This document shows, piece after piece, positions 51,374 through 61,415 of a stretch of 64,000 bases of DNA. The stretch is from an uncultured Spirochaetaceae bacterium (GTDB taxonomy: Bacteria; Spirochaetota; Spirochaetia; Treponematales; Treponemataceae). Below the pieces are notes generated by a model. That model saw nothing but the letters and a program-made list of their open reading frames with translations, was not told the origin of the DNA and did not search any database. The stretch spans positions 57,788 to 121,787 of the forward strand of contig CADANN010000017.1 of assembly GCA_902789325.1 (NCBI GenBank). Direction: 5' to 3'. How positions within the stretch are numbered: the first letter of the stretch is position 1; the number at the start of each line of letters is the position of its first letter. Made by a program: the position numbers and the translations under genes.

Positions 51374-51405
51374 TGTCATCCCGAACTTGTTTCGGGATCT
51401 TTTTT
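51374..51405 (+). terminator. Repeat-derived terminator R5 between the dehydrogenase and fumC
   Basis: TGTCATCCCGAACTTGTTTC begins a single-hairpin member of the TGTCA repeat family. ATCCCGAA (51378-51385) pairs with TTCGGGAT (51391-51398) and is followed by C and six T residues. It looks like a working intrinsic terminator, 13 nt before the fumC ATG. Confidence 0.75.
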
Positions 51406-51418
51406 AAGGAAACAAACT

Positions 51419-52804
51419 ATGGAATACAAGATTGAACATGACTCAATGGGCGAAGTAAAAGTTCCTGCAGATAAATACTGGGGAGCACAGACTGAACGCA
51501 GCCACGAGAATTTTGAAATTGGTGTTGGCATTGAAACTATGCCACGTGAAATAACAAAAGCATTCGGTTACCTCAAAAAGGCAGCTGCAATGGCTAACAA
51601 TGCTCTTAAGCCAGAAAAAATGACAAAAGAAAAGCTTAAGGCAATTTCTAAAGCTTGTGATGAAGTTGTTGAAGGAAAATTAAACGATCACTTCCCACTC
51701 GTTGTATGGCAGACAGGTTCTGGTACACAGAGCAACATGAATGCAAATGAAGTTATCGCAAACCGCGCTAACGAAATCGCAGGAAAGAAACTCTGTCATC
51801 CAAATGATGATATCAACATGAGTCAGTCTTCTAACGATACCTTCCCTACTGCACTCCACATTTCTGCAGTATATGCTATCGAAGACAAGCTCTTCCCTGC
51901 TATCGATACTCTTGTTGCTACATTTGCAAAACTCGAAAAAGAGAATATGAAGATTGTAAAATCTGGACGTACTCACCTTCAGGACGCTGTACCAATTTCT
52001 TTTGGACAGGAAATTTCTGGATGGAGAACTTCTCTTGAGCGCGACAGAAAAATGCTTGAATCTTCACTTCCATATTTGAAGCAGCTTGCACTTGGAGGGA
52101 CCGCTGTAGGAACTGGACTCAACGCACCAAAAGGCTTTGACAAAAAAGTTGCAGAATGTGTAAGCGAACTTACAGGAAAGAAGTTTGTAACTGCACCTAA
52201 CAAGTTCCATGCCCTTACTTCTAAAGACGAACTTGTATTCGCACACGGAGCAATTAAGGCTCTTGCTGCAGATATGATGAAGATTGCTAACGACGTTCGC
52301 TGGCTCGCATCAGGTCCTCGTGATGGTCTTGGAGAAATCCATATTCCAGAAAATGAACCAGGTTCATCAATCATGCCAGGAAAAGTAAACCCAACACAGT
52401 GTGAAGCAGTTACTATGGTTGCTGTTCAGGTAATGGGTAACGATGCTGCTATCGGTTTTGCTGCAAGCCAGGGCAACTTTGAATTGAACGTATTCATGCC
52501 TGTTATCGCATATAACTTTATTCAGAGTGCACGTCTTCTTGCAGAAGCAATGATCAGCTTCAACAAGAACTGCGCAGTTGGAATTAAAGCTAACAAGGAC
52601 AAGATGCATCATAACCTTTATAACTCATTAATGCTTGTAACTGCATTGAATCCTTATATTGGTTATGAAAATGCTGCAAAGACAGCACATAAAGCATTTG
52701 ATGAAAACATTTCACTCAAAGAAGCTTGTGTTGGACTTGGCTTCCTAAAACCAGAAGAATTCGACAAGGTATTTAAGCCAGAATCAATGGCTTTCCCTAA
52801 ATAA
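51419..52804 (+). CDS. fumC: Class II fumarate hydratase
   Basis: The 461-residue enzyme interconverts fumarate and malate and needs no iron-sulfur cluster. It shows the start [40 protein letters not shown], the [19 protein letters not shown] segment and the family signature [15 protein letters not shown]. Length is typical. AAGGA lies 9 nt before the ATG. It sits behind the LDH/MDH-type gene, with the R5 terminator between them, and ends in a strong terminator at 52823. Confidence 0.96.
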   Translation: MEYKIEHDSMGEVKVPADKYWGAQTERSHENFEIGVGIETMPREITKAFGYLKKAAAMANNALKPEKMTKEKLKAISKACDEVVEGKLNDHFPLVVWQTGSGTQSNMNANEVIANRANEIAGKKLCHPNDDINMSQSSNDTFPTALHISAVYAIEDKLFPAIDTLVATFAKLEKENMKIVKSGRTHLQDAVPISFGQEISGWRTSLERDRKMLESSLPYLKQLALGGTAVGTGLNAPKGFDKKVAECVSELTGKKFVTAPNKFHALTSKDELVFAHGAIKALAADMMKIANDVRWLASGPRDGLGEIHIPENEPGSSIMPGKVNPTQCEAVTMVAVQVMGNDAAIGFAASQGNFELNVFMPVIAYNFIQSARLLAEAMISFNKNCAVGIKANKDKMHHNLYNSLMLVTALNPYIGYENAAKTAHKAFDENISLKEACVGLGFLKPEEFDKVFKPESMAFPK

Positions 52805-52822
52805 GCTTTAAATAAAATCAAA

Positions 52823-52857
52823 AAGCCAGTTCAGTTTTAACTGAACTGGCTTATTTT
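52823..52857 (+). terminator. Intrinsic terminator of fumC
   Basis: AAGCCAGTTCAGTT (52823-52836) is a perfect 14-bp partner of AACTGAACTGGCTT (52839-52852), followed by ATTTTT. Confidence 0.92.
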
Positions 52858-52879
52858 TCAATAACACAAGGACTTTTTA

Positions 52880-54244
52880 TTGAAACAGAAAATTTTTATT
52901 TTATTTTTAATTACTGCTTCACTAGTTCTTCTTTCTTTTATTACCCCTACTTTTTTACATAATAAAACACACGAATTTTTTAATAATCAGCTTATAGCTT
53001 CACATATCTTTGGACTCATTGAAGGAAATATTGAACGTCCTGTGGGAGTTACAACAGGCTTAAGTTCTGATGAATTTCTTATCCGTGCACTTGAACGGGA
53101 AGACAATACTGATGAAAAAATAATGGAAGAAATGTTTTCTTCTTTCCTTACTTCCGTAAAAAATCAGTTTGGTTTTACATCAACTTATGTAATTTCAGAT
53201 AAAACCAGACGATTCTATACACCTAAAGGGATTGCAAAAATTGTAAACCCTCAAATGGATCCTTATGATAACTGGTACCCTATTTTTATGAAAACTGGAC
53301 TTAAGCTTCAAGTAGATACAAATCGTGACCAGTTTAATGATTATCAATGGACTATTTTCATAAATGCAAGAATTATTAATACAGAAGGAAAAACAATTGG
53401 TGTCTGTGGAATCAGTTTACCCATGAAAGACTGGCAAAACTTTCTTCTTCCTGTAGAAAAAGAATACAAGGTAAAAATTAATTTAATAGATAATCAGGGA
53501 CTCGTTCAAATTGACACAGATTTTAATAATATTAAAAATGCATATATTTCAAATGCAATTTCAGAAAATGTAAATAACAGAGGTTTTTACCATACTCAAC
53601 AGGGACGAAACGGATTCAGAATGGTACGTTTTATTACCAACATGAACTGGTATCTTGTTGTACAGGGGAATAATATAATTGAAGGACAGATTTACGGAAC
53701 AATAATCATAGTCTTTATTTATATTTTCTTACTTCTTGCCATAATCCTGCAATTCCTTGCACATAAAAAAGTTTCACGACATAATCTTATAAAAACTTCT
53801 TTACCGGAAGATGAATTAACAGGTCTTCCAAACCGGAATTATCTCAAAGAATCTTATGGTGAATTAGGAGTTTTTAATACAACGCGCTATAAATCACTGG
53901 CAGTTTTTGACATAGATCATTTCAAGATTGTAAATGATGGTCGTGATGGTGATAAAATCATTCTTGATATAGTAAAACTTGCAAAACAGGCTATGAATGA
54001 ACAAGGAATTATGTTCCGATGGTCTGGAGATGAATTTGTTCTTTTTCTTGAAATAGACCTTAGGGAAGCAGAAGAACGCTTCAAACATTTCTGTAACGAG
54101 GCAAAGAATTCAATTGATGTTACTGTTTCTGTTGGTCTTGTTGTAGTTGATTTATCTGTATCTATTAAAACTAATTACTATCGTGCTGTACAAGCCTGTT
54201 ATTCTATAAAAGAAAAAGGTGGAAATGGCGTGGGCGTAAGATGA
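52880..54244 (+). CDS. Cache-domain diguanylate cyclase (GGDEF)
   Basis: The 454-residue protein starts at a TTG preceded by AAGGA at 7-nt spacing; no ATG fits as well. It has a membrane helix (about 4-24), an extracytoplasmic Cache-like sensor (about 30-270), a second helix (about 273-295) and a GGDEF domain (about 310-450). The signature is SGDEF (382-386), a variant compatible with activity in many cyclases. It should make c-di-GMP in response to a ligand outside the membrane. It overlaps the histidine kinase gene by 4 bp, so it forms an operon with a two-component system. Confidence 0.88.
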   Translation: MKQKIFILFLITASLVLLSFITPTFLHNKTHEFFNNQLIASHIFGLIEGNIERPVGVTTGLSSDEFLIRALEREDNTDEKIMEEMFSSFLTSVKNQFGFTSTYVISDKTRRFYTPKGIAKIVNPQMDPYDNWYPIFMKTGLKLQVDTNRDQFNDYQWTIFINARIINTEGKTIGVCGISLPMKDWQNFLLPVEKEYKVKINLIDNQGLVQIDTDFNNIKNAYISNAISENVNNRGFYHTQQGRNGFRMVRFITNMNWYLVVQGNNIIEGQIYGTIIIVFIYIFLLLAIILQFLAHKKVSRHNLIKTSLPEDELTGLPNRNYLKESYGELGVFNTTRYKSLAVFDIDHFKIVNDGRDGDKIILDIVKLAKQAMNEQGIMFRWSGDEFVLFLEIDLREAEERFKHFCNEAKNSIDVTVSVGLVVVDLSVSIKTNYYRAVQACYSIKEKGGNGVGVR

Positions 54245-57200
54245 AAAAGAAGTCCCAGAATCTTTTACGAAATCAAACAATTCTGACTCTTAGCATCAGC
54301 ATGTTTTTTACTTTTATAGTAACATCAAGCATTCTGCTTTTTTATTTTGATAATTTGTCCAGAGATTCCCAGACAAAAACAATCTATCTGACTGCAGAAA
54401 AAAAGAAACTTGAACTGAATAACTTTTTCAATTCTGCAGAAAACATCGTAAATGAATTTCAGGATTATATTCTTACAAACTTGGATGAAGACCGTCTTCT
54501 CATTGATTCTGAATATGAACAAGAATATATGACTAATCTTTCAAAAGTAATGTCATCAATTTCTGCATTTCAAAAAGGTGCAGTCTGTACTTACTTCCGA
54601 ATGGAAATGTCTGAATATGGACCGACAAGAGGACTTTTTCTAACGGGTGAATATCAAAAAACATATGTCAGCATACGAACAACCGATTTATCTAAATATT
54701 CACCGGGAGATATTGAACATGTCGGCTGGTATTATCTTCCGATATGGAAAAAAGCTCCAGTATGGACTCCCCCTTACAACAATTTAAGTTTAAGACAAAA
54801 AATGATTTCTTACAGCGTTCCTCTTTACCGCAACGAAAAACTTATTGGAGTTGTAGGAATTGATTTAAGCCTGGCCGTTATCGAAGATATGGTAAACTCT
54901 CTCCAGCTGGAAAATGCAAAAGGTTTATTGATTGGGGACCAGCAAAACTTAATTCATTTAAATACAAGATATGAACAGACAAAAGCTGTAGAAAGATCTG
55001 CTGAACTTTCAATTATATTGGATAAATTTAATAATCCGGATAACCAGCCGCTTCAAAAATTTCAATGGGAAGGCAATAGTTATTATGGTACTCTGACAAA
55101 ACTTGATAACGGAATGTCTTATATAACTGCAGTTTCACAAAAGGAATTATTAAAACCTGTTTATGGACAGATTCTCTCCTTATTAATTGCATTTGTAATA
55201 GTTAGTATTCTTTTTTCAGTATTGCTTTCTTTTAGTTTCAAAAAGGTAATAACTCCAATCAGAATAATTAACAAAACTACAAACCGACTGGCAAGAGGTG
55301 AATTATATATAGATATTCCTTATCAATCGAATAATGAAATTGGTACTCTAGCAAATAATATTCGTTTAATGACTAGTCAATTAAAAGAATACATTGAATA
55401 CATTCGGGAACAAACCCAAAAAGAACGTGAACTTAAGGAAGCAGCACTTACAGAAAGTCAAATCAACGCAGCTGCATCTCAGGCAAAGAGTGCTTTCCTT
55501 GCTAATATGAGCCACGAAATCAGAACTCCAATAAATGCAGTTCTTGGAATGAATGAAATGATTCTTCGTGAATCATCTGAAAAAGATATACTTGGCTATG
55601 CGGCAAATATTAAAACTGCAAGCGCTAACCTTCTCTCACTCGTAAATGATATTCTCGACTTCTCTAAAATTGAAGCTGGAAAAATGGAACTTTTGCCAGA
55701 TAATTACGAAGTTTCATCAATGATTATTGATCTTGTAAATATGACCCGCGAACGTGCACAAAGTAAGGGACTTAATTATGAATTGAATATTTCTCCAGAT
55801 TTACCTAAAACGCTTTATGGCGATAATGTCCGTATCAAGCAATGCATACTTAATCTGATTACTAATGCAATCAAATACACAAAAGAAGGTTCAATAAGTT
55901 TTATCATAGATTATAAAAAAATTGATGACACTGAAATTCTTTTGAATGTCCATATTGTTGATACAGGAATTGGAATCAGAGCAGAAGATATGGACAAACT
56001 CTTTACCCCTTTTGAGCGAATTGAGGAAGAAAAAAATCGAACGATTGAAGGAAGCGGACTTGGAATCAGCATTGTACGCCGCCTCCTGGATATGATGGAC
56101 AGCAGACTTCAGGTACAAAGCACTTATGGAAAAGGCTCTGACTTCTCATTTAGCGTAAAACAAAAGGTTTCTGATTGGACCGCAACTGGTGATTTAAATG
56201 AAGCTTATGCACAAAGTGTAGAACAGATGTCGCACTATAAAGAAAATCTTCATGCCCCTAAAGCTCATCTTTTATTTGTTGATGATACTGCAATGAACCT
56301 TGATGTAATAAAAGGTCTACTAAAGAATACAGGTATAAAAATTGATACAGTTCTAAGTGGAAAACAAGCCTTAGAAGCAGTAAAAAACAATGTGTATGAT
56401 ATTTTATTCATAGATCACCGCATGCCAGAAATGGATGGTATTGAAACTCTTCACGCTATGAAGAAAATGCAAGATAACAAAAGTGCTGGAAAACCTTGTA
56501 TCGCACTTACCGCTAATGCAATAAGTGGTGTTAAAAAAATGTATTTGAACGAAGGTTTTGATAATTATCTTTCAAAGCCTGTAAATCCTGCTAAACTTGA
56601 AGAAATGATAAAAAATTATCTTCCTTCAGAATATCTTGAAGATTCCCCTGATTTTGAAAATCAAAATGCAAATATCACTAAAGCAGAAAATCAATTATCT
56701 GATGCGTTTATTCAAAAACTAAGAAACATAAAAGAAATTGATGTAGATGCAGCCCTTAGAAATTGCGGCTCTTCAGAATTACTTTTTTCAACAATAGAAC
56801 AATACCACTCCTCTATAAATCAAAAAGCCCTTGAACTGCAAAATTATTTTGAAGCAGAAGACTGGCATAATTATGAAATTAAAGTCCATGCTCTAAAGAG
56901 TACTTCAAGACTTATTGGTGCAATTGAACTTTCCAATCTTGCAGAACATCTGGAAAAATCAGCTAATCAAAATGATATTGATGAAATCCAGCTGAAACAC
57001 AAAGAGCTAATTAATACTTTTATTGATTATTTGAGGATTTTAGAGCCAGTCCTTAAAAACAAGTCAGACGATTCATTAAAGCCAGAAATATCAAAAGAAC
57101 AACTAAAAGAAAGAATCAAACTTATGATTGAATATGCAGAAGCTTTTGATATAGATGGGCTGGATAATATCGTAAAAGAGCTTACTAATTTTAAGCTTCC

Positions 57201-57303
57201 TCTTGATTTTTCACAAAAATTCGTTATGATTTCTCAATATGTTCAAAATGTAGATTTTAAAGAGTTACGAAATTTACTTTTAGAATGGAGCAATGAAGAA
57301 TGA
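54241..57303 (+). CDS. Hybrid sensor histidine kinase with REC and Hpt domains
   Basis: The 1020-residue protein has a membrane helix (about 15-35), a Cache-type sensor (about 40-305), a second helix (about 310-333), HAMP (about 335-390), a HisKA domain with His425 in NMSHEIRTPINAVLG, an ATPase domain with GSGLGISIVRRLLD, a receiver domain with Asp725 in FIDHRMPEMDG, and an Hpt domain with His883 in VHALKSTSRLIG. All phosphotransfer residues are present, so a full His-Asp-His relay is predicted, probably to the response regulator encoded next. The ATG overlaps the upstream gene by 4 bp. Confidence 0.93.
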   Translation: MKKKSQNLLRNQTILTLSISMFFTFIVTSSILLFYFDNLSRDSQTKTIYLTAEKKKLELNNFFNSAENIVNEFQDYILTNLDEDRLLIDSEYEQEYMTNLSKVMSSISAFQKGAVCTYFRMEMSEYGPTRGLFLTGEYQKTYVSIRTTDLSKYSPGDIEHVGWYYLPIWKKAPVWTPPYNNLSLRQKMISYSVPLYRNEKLIGVVGIDLSLAVIEDMVNSLQLENAKGLLIGDQQNLIHLNTRYEQTKAVERSAELSIILDKFNNPDNQPLQKFQWEGNSYYGTLTKLDNGMSYITAVSQKELLKPVYGQILSLLIAFVIVSILFSVLLSFSFKKVITPIRIINKTTNRLARGELYIDIPYQSNNEIGTLANNIRLMTSQLKEYIEYIREQTQKERELKEAALTESQINAAASQAKSAFLANMSHEIRTPINAVLGMNEMILRESSEKDILGYAANIKTASANLLSLVNDILDFSKIEAGKMELLPDNYEVSSMIIDLVNMTRERAQSKGLNYELNISPDLPKTLYGDNVRIKQCILNLITNAIKYTKEGSISFIIDYKKIDDTEILLNVHIVDTGIGIRAEDMDKLFTPFERIEEEKNRTIEGSGLGISIVRRLLDMMDSRLQVQSTYGKGSDFSFSVKQKVSDWTATGDLNEAYAQSVEQMSHYKENLHAPKAHLLFVDDTAMNLDVIKGLLKNTGIKIDTVLSGKQALEAVKNNVYDILFIDHRMPEMDGIETLHAMKKMQDNKSAGKPCIALTANAISGVKKMYLNEGFDNYLSKPVNPAKLEEMIKNYLPSEYLEDSPDFENQNANITKAENQLSDAFIQKLRNIKEIDVDAALRNCGSSELLFSTIEQYHSSINQKALELQNYFEAEDWHNYEIKVHALKSTSRLIGAIELSNLAEHLEKSANQNDIDEIQLKHKELINTFIDYLRILEPVLKNKSDDSLKPEISKEQLKERIKLMIEYAEAFDIDGLDNIVKELTNFKLPLDFSQKFVMISQYVQNVDFKELRNLLLEWSNEE

Positions 57304-58043
57304 TAAATGAACTTTATATAGTTGGAGATCAGTCACGTCTTGTTGTTAAGAACATTATTAATCAATTCAAAGAAACTGACCTGACAATTAAAGTCTTTGC
57401 TCCTACAAATGAAGATGTAGATAATCTTCCTAATTATTCAATTCATCTTTTAGTTCTTCTTTCTGACAATATCGATTTTATGGTCATCAGAAAAATTGTT
57501 GTTTATCAGAAAAAATACGATTATCAGTTATGCTTTATTGGCCGTATTGCAAAACTTGCCATAGAAGATGATATGTTTTTTAAGCGTATCCCATCTATAA
57601 AACTTGAATCATATACAATCAATACTGCTGAGCTTCTTGAACTCATGGAAAAAAATGATACAAAAAGAAAGCATATTCTTGTTGTAGATGATGAACCTAT
57701 TATTCTTAGAAGCATTAAACTCTGGCTTGGGGATGATTTTGATCTTTCCTTAGTTAATTCTGGTGAAACAGCAATTGAATTTCTGGATATGCACCCTGTA
57801 GATTTAGTTCTTCTTGATTACAAAATGCCAACTATGGACGGTCCTAGTGTACTCGAAGCCATCAGAAATGATAAAAGACTTGCTAATCTTCCTGTAATTT
57901 TCCTTACAGCAAATAATGACAGACAAAGTGTTATTAACGTAATGCAATTAAAGCCGGATGGCTACATTCTTAAGAGCAAATCACCAGACGAAATAAAAGA
58001 AGCAGTAATAGATTTTTTTAAACATCGTGTTATCAAAGTCTGA
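57300..58043 (+). CDS. Response regulator with two receiver-like domains
   Basis: The 247-residue protein overlaps the kinase gene by 4 bp. Residues about 1-115 look like a degenerate receiver fold without an acidic site. Residues about 120-240 are a receiver with ILVVDDEPIILRS and Asp173 in LLDYKMPTMDG, then VIFLTANND. There is no DNA-binding output domain. It should receive phosphate from the hybrid kinase relay and act by protein contact, for instance on a cyclase or chemotaxis protein (inference). Confidence 0.88.
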   Translation: MINELYIVGDQSRLVVKNIINQFKETDLTIKVFAPTNEDVDNLPNYSIHLLVLLSDNIDFMVIRKIVVYQKKYDYQLCFIGRIAKLAIEDDMFFKRIPSIKLESYTINTAELLELMEKNDTKRKHILVVDDEPIILRSIKLWLGDDFDLSLVNSGETAIEFLDMHPVDLVLLDYKMPTMDGPSVLEAIRNDKRLANLPVIFLTANNDRQSVINVMQLKPDGYILKSKSPDEIKEAVIDFFKHRVIKV

Positions 58044-58080
58044 AACTCTCTATAATCCTACAATCTAGACATTTTTAATC

Positions 58081-58109
58081 TTCACAAAAAAGCGAAAAGA
58101 GAGTATACT
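58081..58109 (+). promoter_or_regulatory. Promoter of the hdr-flx operon
   Basis: TTCACA (58081-58086), a 17-bp spacer and TATACT (58104-58109). The leader is about 70 nt and ends in GGGAG before the ATG at 58188. Confidence 0.65.
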
Positions 58110-58187
58110 TTTTGGATAATTAGGGGAAAAATCGTTTAACATTTTTTCTTTAGTTTCCATATGTATATTTATTAATTGGGAGCAAGT

Positions 58188-58982
58188 ATGACATATTCTT
58201 ATTTTCCAGGCTGTACGCTGAAAAACAAGGCTATTGACCTTGATGTTTATGCGCGCAAGTCTGCGGAAGCGTTAGGATTCACACTTGAAGAAATTCCTGA
58301 ATGGCAGTGCTGTGGTGGTGAATACCCTATGGCAAAAGACGAGATTGCTTCAAAGCTTTCTTCTGTTCGCGCATTGGCAAATGCACGTGATTCAGGACAT
58401 GACTTGGTTACTCTCTGTTCTGCATGCTACAACGTTCTTAAACAGGTTAATAACGATGTTGCAACAGATGAGAATGTAGCTTTCAAGGTGAATAATTATC
58501 TCAAACAGGATGAAATTGAGTATCATGGTGAAGCTAAGGTTGTTCACTATCTTGAAATCCTGCGCGATGTTGTAGGCTGGGACAAAGTAAAAGCTGCCGT
58601 TAAAAAGCCATTTACTGGCAAAAAAATTGGTGCTTATTACGGATGTCTTCTTTTGAGACCTGGCAAAGTACTTCAGTTGGATGATCCTGAAAATCCACAG
58701 CTTATCGAAGACTTTATCAAGGCTATCGGCGGAACCCCTGTTATCTATGCTCAGAGAAACGAGTGCTGCGGTGCCTACACTATGTTTGAAGATGAGTCTA
58801 TCCCAAAAAACAGAACTAAGAAGATTCTTTCGAATGCAGAAGATATGGGAGCTGATTTCTTAGTAACTTCATGTCCTCTCTGCCGCTATAATCTCATTAA
58901 GAATAAGGGTGACAGCAAGCTTGATGTAATTTACTTTACAGAATTGCTCGCAGAAGCTCTTGGCTTGAAGGAGGAAAAATAA
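58188..58982 (+). CDS. hdrB: Heterodisulfide reductase subunit B-like protein
   Basis: The ATG at 58188 (264 residues) follows GGGAG; an in-frame TTG at 58176 is part of the leader. It has two CCG-type domains, with CCGGEYPM and CSACYNVL, and then NECCGAYTMFED and CPLCRYN. These bind noncubane 4Fe-4S clusters that reduce disulfides in HdrB. FPGCTLKNKA at the start is typical. It is the first gene of hdrBCA-flx. It should hold the disulfide site of the complex, whose physiological partner is unknown here. Confidence 0.9.
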   Translation: MTYSYFPGCTLKNKAIDLDVYARKSAEALGFTLEEIPEWQCCGGEYPMAKDEIASKLSSVRALANARDSGHDLVTLCSACYNVLKQVNNDVATDENVAFKVNNYLKQDEIEYHGEAKVVHYLEILRDVVGWDKVKAAVKKPFTGKKIGAYYGCLLLRPGKVLQLDDPENPQLIEDFIKAIGGTPVIYAQRNECCGAYTMFEDESIPKNRTKKILSNAEDMGADFLVTSCPLCRYNLIKNKGDSKLDVIYFTELLAEALGLKEEK

Positions 58983-59368
58983 TGGAAGCAGATTTGACTA
59001 AAGAAATCATCCTCCAGAAGAGCGGTGTTAATCCAAAGAAATGTATGGTCTGCGGAAAGTGTTCTGCTACCTGCCCTAACTACGATGCAATGGAATATCA
59101 TCCACATCAGTTTGTTCAGATGGTAGAAAACGGCGACATTGAGCCGCTTTTGCAGTCTAAATCAATTTATGCATGTCTTTCATGTTTTGCCTGCCTTGAG
59201 CGTTGTCCACGCCAGGTAGAACCTGCAAAGTTGATTGACGGTGTACGTGCATTTGTTGAAGGCCAGCGCGGTCCTCACCGTCTCGACCCTGTTCAGGTTC
59301 CAGAGCATCTGGATGACGATATGCCACAGCAGGCTATTGTTAGTGCTTTCAGAAAGTACAAACGTTAA
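58982..59368 (+). CDS. hdrC: Heterodisulfide reductase subunit C-like protein
   Basis: The 128-residue iron-sulfur protein has two 4Fe-4S motifs, CMVCGKCSATCP and CLSCFACLERCP. It passes electrons between HdrA and HdrB. GGAGG precedes the ATG, which overlaps the hdrB stop by 1 bp. Confidence 0.9.
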   Translation: MEADLTKEIILQKSGVNPKKCMVCGKCSATCPNYDAMEYHPHQFVQMVENGDIEPLLQSKSIYACLSCFACLERCPRQVEPAKLIDGVRAFVEGQRGPHRLDPVQVPEHLDDDMPQQAIVSAFRKYKR

Positions 59369-59383
59369 GGAGTGACATAGAAA

Positions 59384-61396
59384 ATGGAAAGAATTGGTGT
59401 ATTTGTATGTCACTGTGGTACTAACATTGCCGGTACAGTTGACGTAGAAAAAGTTGCAGAAGAACTTGGAAAGGTAGACGGAGTTGTTTATTCAACACAC
59501 TACACTTACATGTGTTCATCTGCTGGTCAGCAAATGATTGAAGACCATATCAAGAACGACAAGCTTACTGGTGTAGTTCTTTGTTCATGTTCTCCACGTA
59601 TGCACGAAAAAACATTCCGTTCATGCGCAGAGCGTGCTGGTCTCAACCCATTCAAAGTTGAAGTTGCAAATATCCGTGAACAGACTTCATGGGTAATGAA
59701 AGATATGGAGCAGGCTACTGAAAAGGCTATTGCTCTTGGTAAAGCTGCTATTGCAAAGACAATCCTTGACACACCTCTTATCGCAGGTGAAACTCCAATG
59801 ACAAAGCGCGCTTTGGTAATTGGTGGTGGTATTGCCGGAATTACAGCTGCCCTCGACATCGCAGACGCTGGTTTCCCAGTAGACATCGTAGAAAAAGACT
59901 ACACTGTCGGCGGTAAGATGGCAAAACTCGATAAAACCTTCCCTACTTTGGACTGTGCATCTTGTATCGTAACTCCAAAGATGACAGAAGTAAGCCAGAA
60001 TCCTAACATCCGCATTCTTTCAGCTTCTGAAGTTTGCAGAGTTTCAGGATATATCGGAAACTTCGAAATCGATATCAAACGTCATCCACGCTATGTTGAT
60101 GAAACAAAGTGTACAGGTTGTGGTGCTTGTATCGAAAAGTGTCCAAACAAAAAGGTTCCAAACGCATTCAACCTTGGCTTGAACAACCGCAAGGCAATTG
60201 ATATTCCTTTTGCTCAGGCTGTTCCAAAGGTAGCAAACATTGATGCTAACTACTGTCTCCACATGAAGGGTCTTGCTAACGGCAAAGACAATGTATGTGG
60301 ATTCTGTGAAAAAGCTTGTGCAGCAGGAGCCATCAAGTTTGATCAGAAAGAAGAAATTATTACAGAGAAGTATGGTGCAATCATCGTAGCTACAGGTTAC
60401 AATCCTATTTCTCTTGAAAAATTTGACGAATACGCTTACAACCAGAGCCCGGATGTTGTTTCATCACTTGAATTCGAACGTCTCTGCAACGCTTCTGGTC
60501 CTACAAACGGTCACCTCCTCCGCCCTTCAGACGGAAAAGAGCCAAAGACTATCGTATTCGTTCAGTGTGTTGGTTCACGATGTTCTGCAGATTCTACAAA
60601 GGGTCACGAGTACTGCTCTAAGATCTGCTGTATGTATACTGCTAAGCACGCAATCCTTACACGCGACCACTATCCTGATACTAACTGTTATGTATTCTAC
60701 ATTGACGTTCGTACTCCAGGTAAACTCTTTGATGAGTTCTATCGCCGTGCTGTTGAACAGTATGGTGTTCACTACATCAAGGGTCAGGTTGGTAAGGTAA
60801 CTCCACAGAGCGACGGAACTCTTGATGTTCAGGGAAGCGATTTGATTTTGAACAAACAGGTTCATATCAAGGCTGATATGGTTGTACTTGCAGCATCTAT
60901 CGAAGCAGACAAATCTGCCCGCCCACTTGCTACGATGCTTACAACTTCTATGGACAACAACGACTTCTTCCTCGAAGCTCATGCTAAACTTCGTCCTGTT
61001 GAATCTCCAACTGCAGGTATCTTCCTTGCAGGCTGCTGTCAAGGACCAAAAGATATTCCGGAAACTGTTGCTCAGTCATCTGGTGCTGCTGCAAAGGCAA
61101 TCTGCTTGCTCGTAAAAGACAAGCTTAAGAACGACCCTTGTACTGCACAGCCTGATGAAAATGCTTGTAACGGTTGTGGTCAGTGTGCAAACGTTTGTCC
61201 TTACGGAGCTATTTCTTATGTTGATAAGGATTTCCGTGGTCCAAACAGAACTACAATTACACGTCACGTATCTCAGGTAAACAGCGCTATGTGTCATGGT
61301 TGTGGTGCTTGTACAGTTGCTTGTCCTTCTGGAGCTATGGATCTTAAGGGATTCAGCAACAAACAAATCTTGGCGGAGGTTGATTCAGTTCTCTAA
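59384..61396 (+). CDS. hdrA: Heterodisulfide reductase subunit A-like flavoprotein
   Basis: The 670-residue protein binds FAD and is the expected electron-bifurcating subunit. It has an N-terminal CHCGTNI motif, an FAD motif VIGGGIAGITAALDIADAGF, DCASCIVTPKM, iron-sulfur motifs CTGCGACIEKCP and CGFCEKACAAGA, then further Rossmann parts and C-terminal ferredoxin motifs CNGCGQCANVCP and CHGCGACTVACP. The last residues are typical of HdrA. Length is normal. It follows hdrC by 15 nt. Confidence 0.93.
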   Translation: MERIGVFVCHCGTNIAGTVDVEKVAEELGKVDGVVYSTHYTYMCSSAGQQMIEDHIKNDKLTGVVLCSCSPRMHEKTFRSCAERAGLNPFKVEVANIREQTSWVMKDMEQATEKAIALGKAAIAKTILDTPLIAGETPMTKRALVIGGGIAGITAALDIADAGFPVDIVEKDYTVGGKMAKLDKTFPTLDCASCIVTPKMTEVSQNPNIRILSASEVCRVSGYIGNFEIDIKRHPRYVDETKCTGCGACIEKCPNKKVPNAFNLGLNNRKAIDIPFAQAVPKVANIDANYCLHMKGLANGKDNVCGFCEKACAAGAIKFDQKEEIITEKYGAIIVATGYNPISLEKFDEYAYNQSPDVVSSLEFERLCNASGPTNGHLLRPSDGKEPKTIVFVQCVGSRCSADSTKGHEYCSKICCMYTAKHAILTRDHYPDTNCYVFYIDVRTPGKLFDEFYRRAVEQYGVHYIKGQVGKVTPQSDGTLDVQGSDLILNKQVHIKADMVVLAASIEADKSARPLATMLTTSMDNNDFFLEAHAKLRPVESPTAGIFLAGCCQGPKDIPETVAQSSGAAAKAICLLVKDKLKNDPCTAQPDENACNGCGQCANVCPYGAISYVDKDFRGPNRTTITRHVSQVNSAMCHGCGACTVACPSGAMDLKGFSNKQILAEVDSVL

Positions 61397-61415
61397 TAAA
61401 GACTGATGAGTGATT

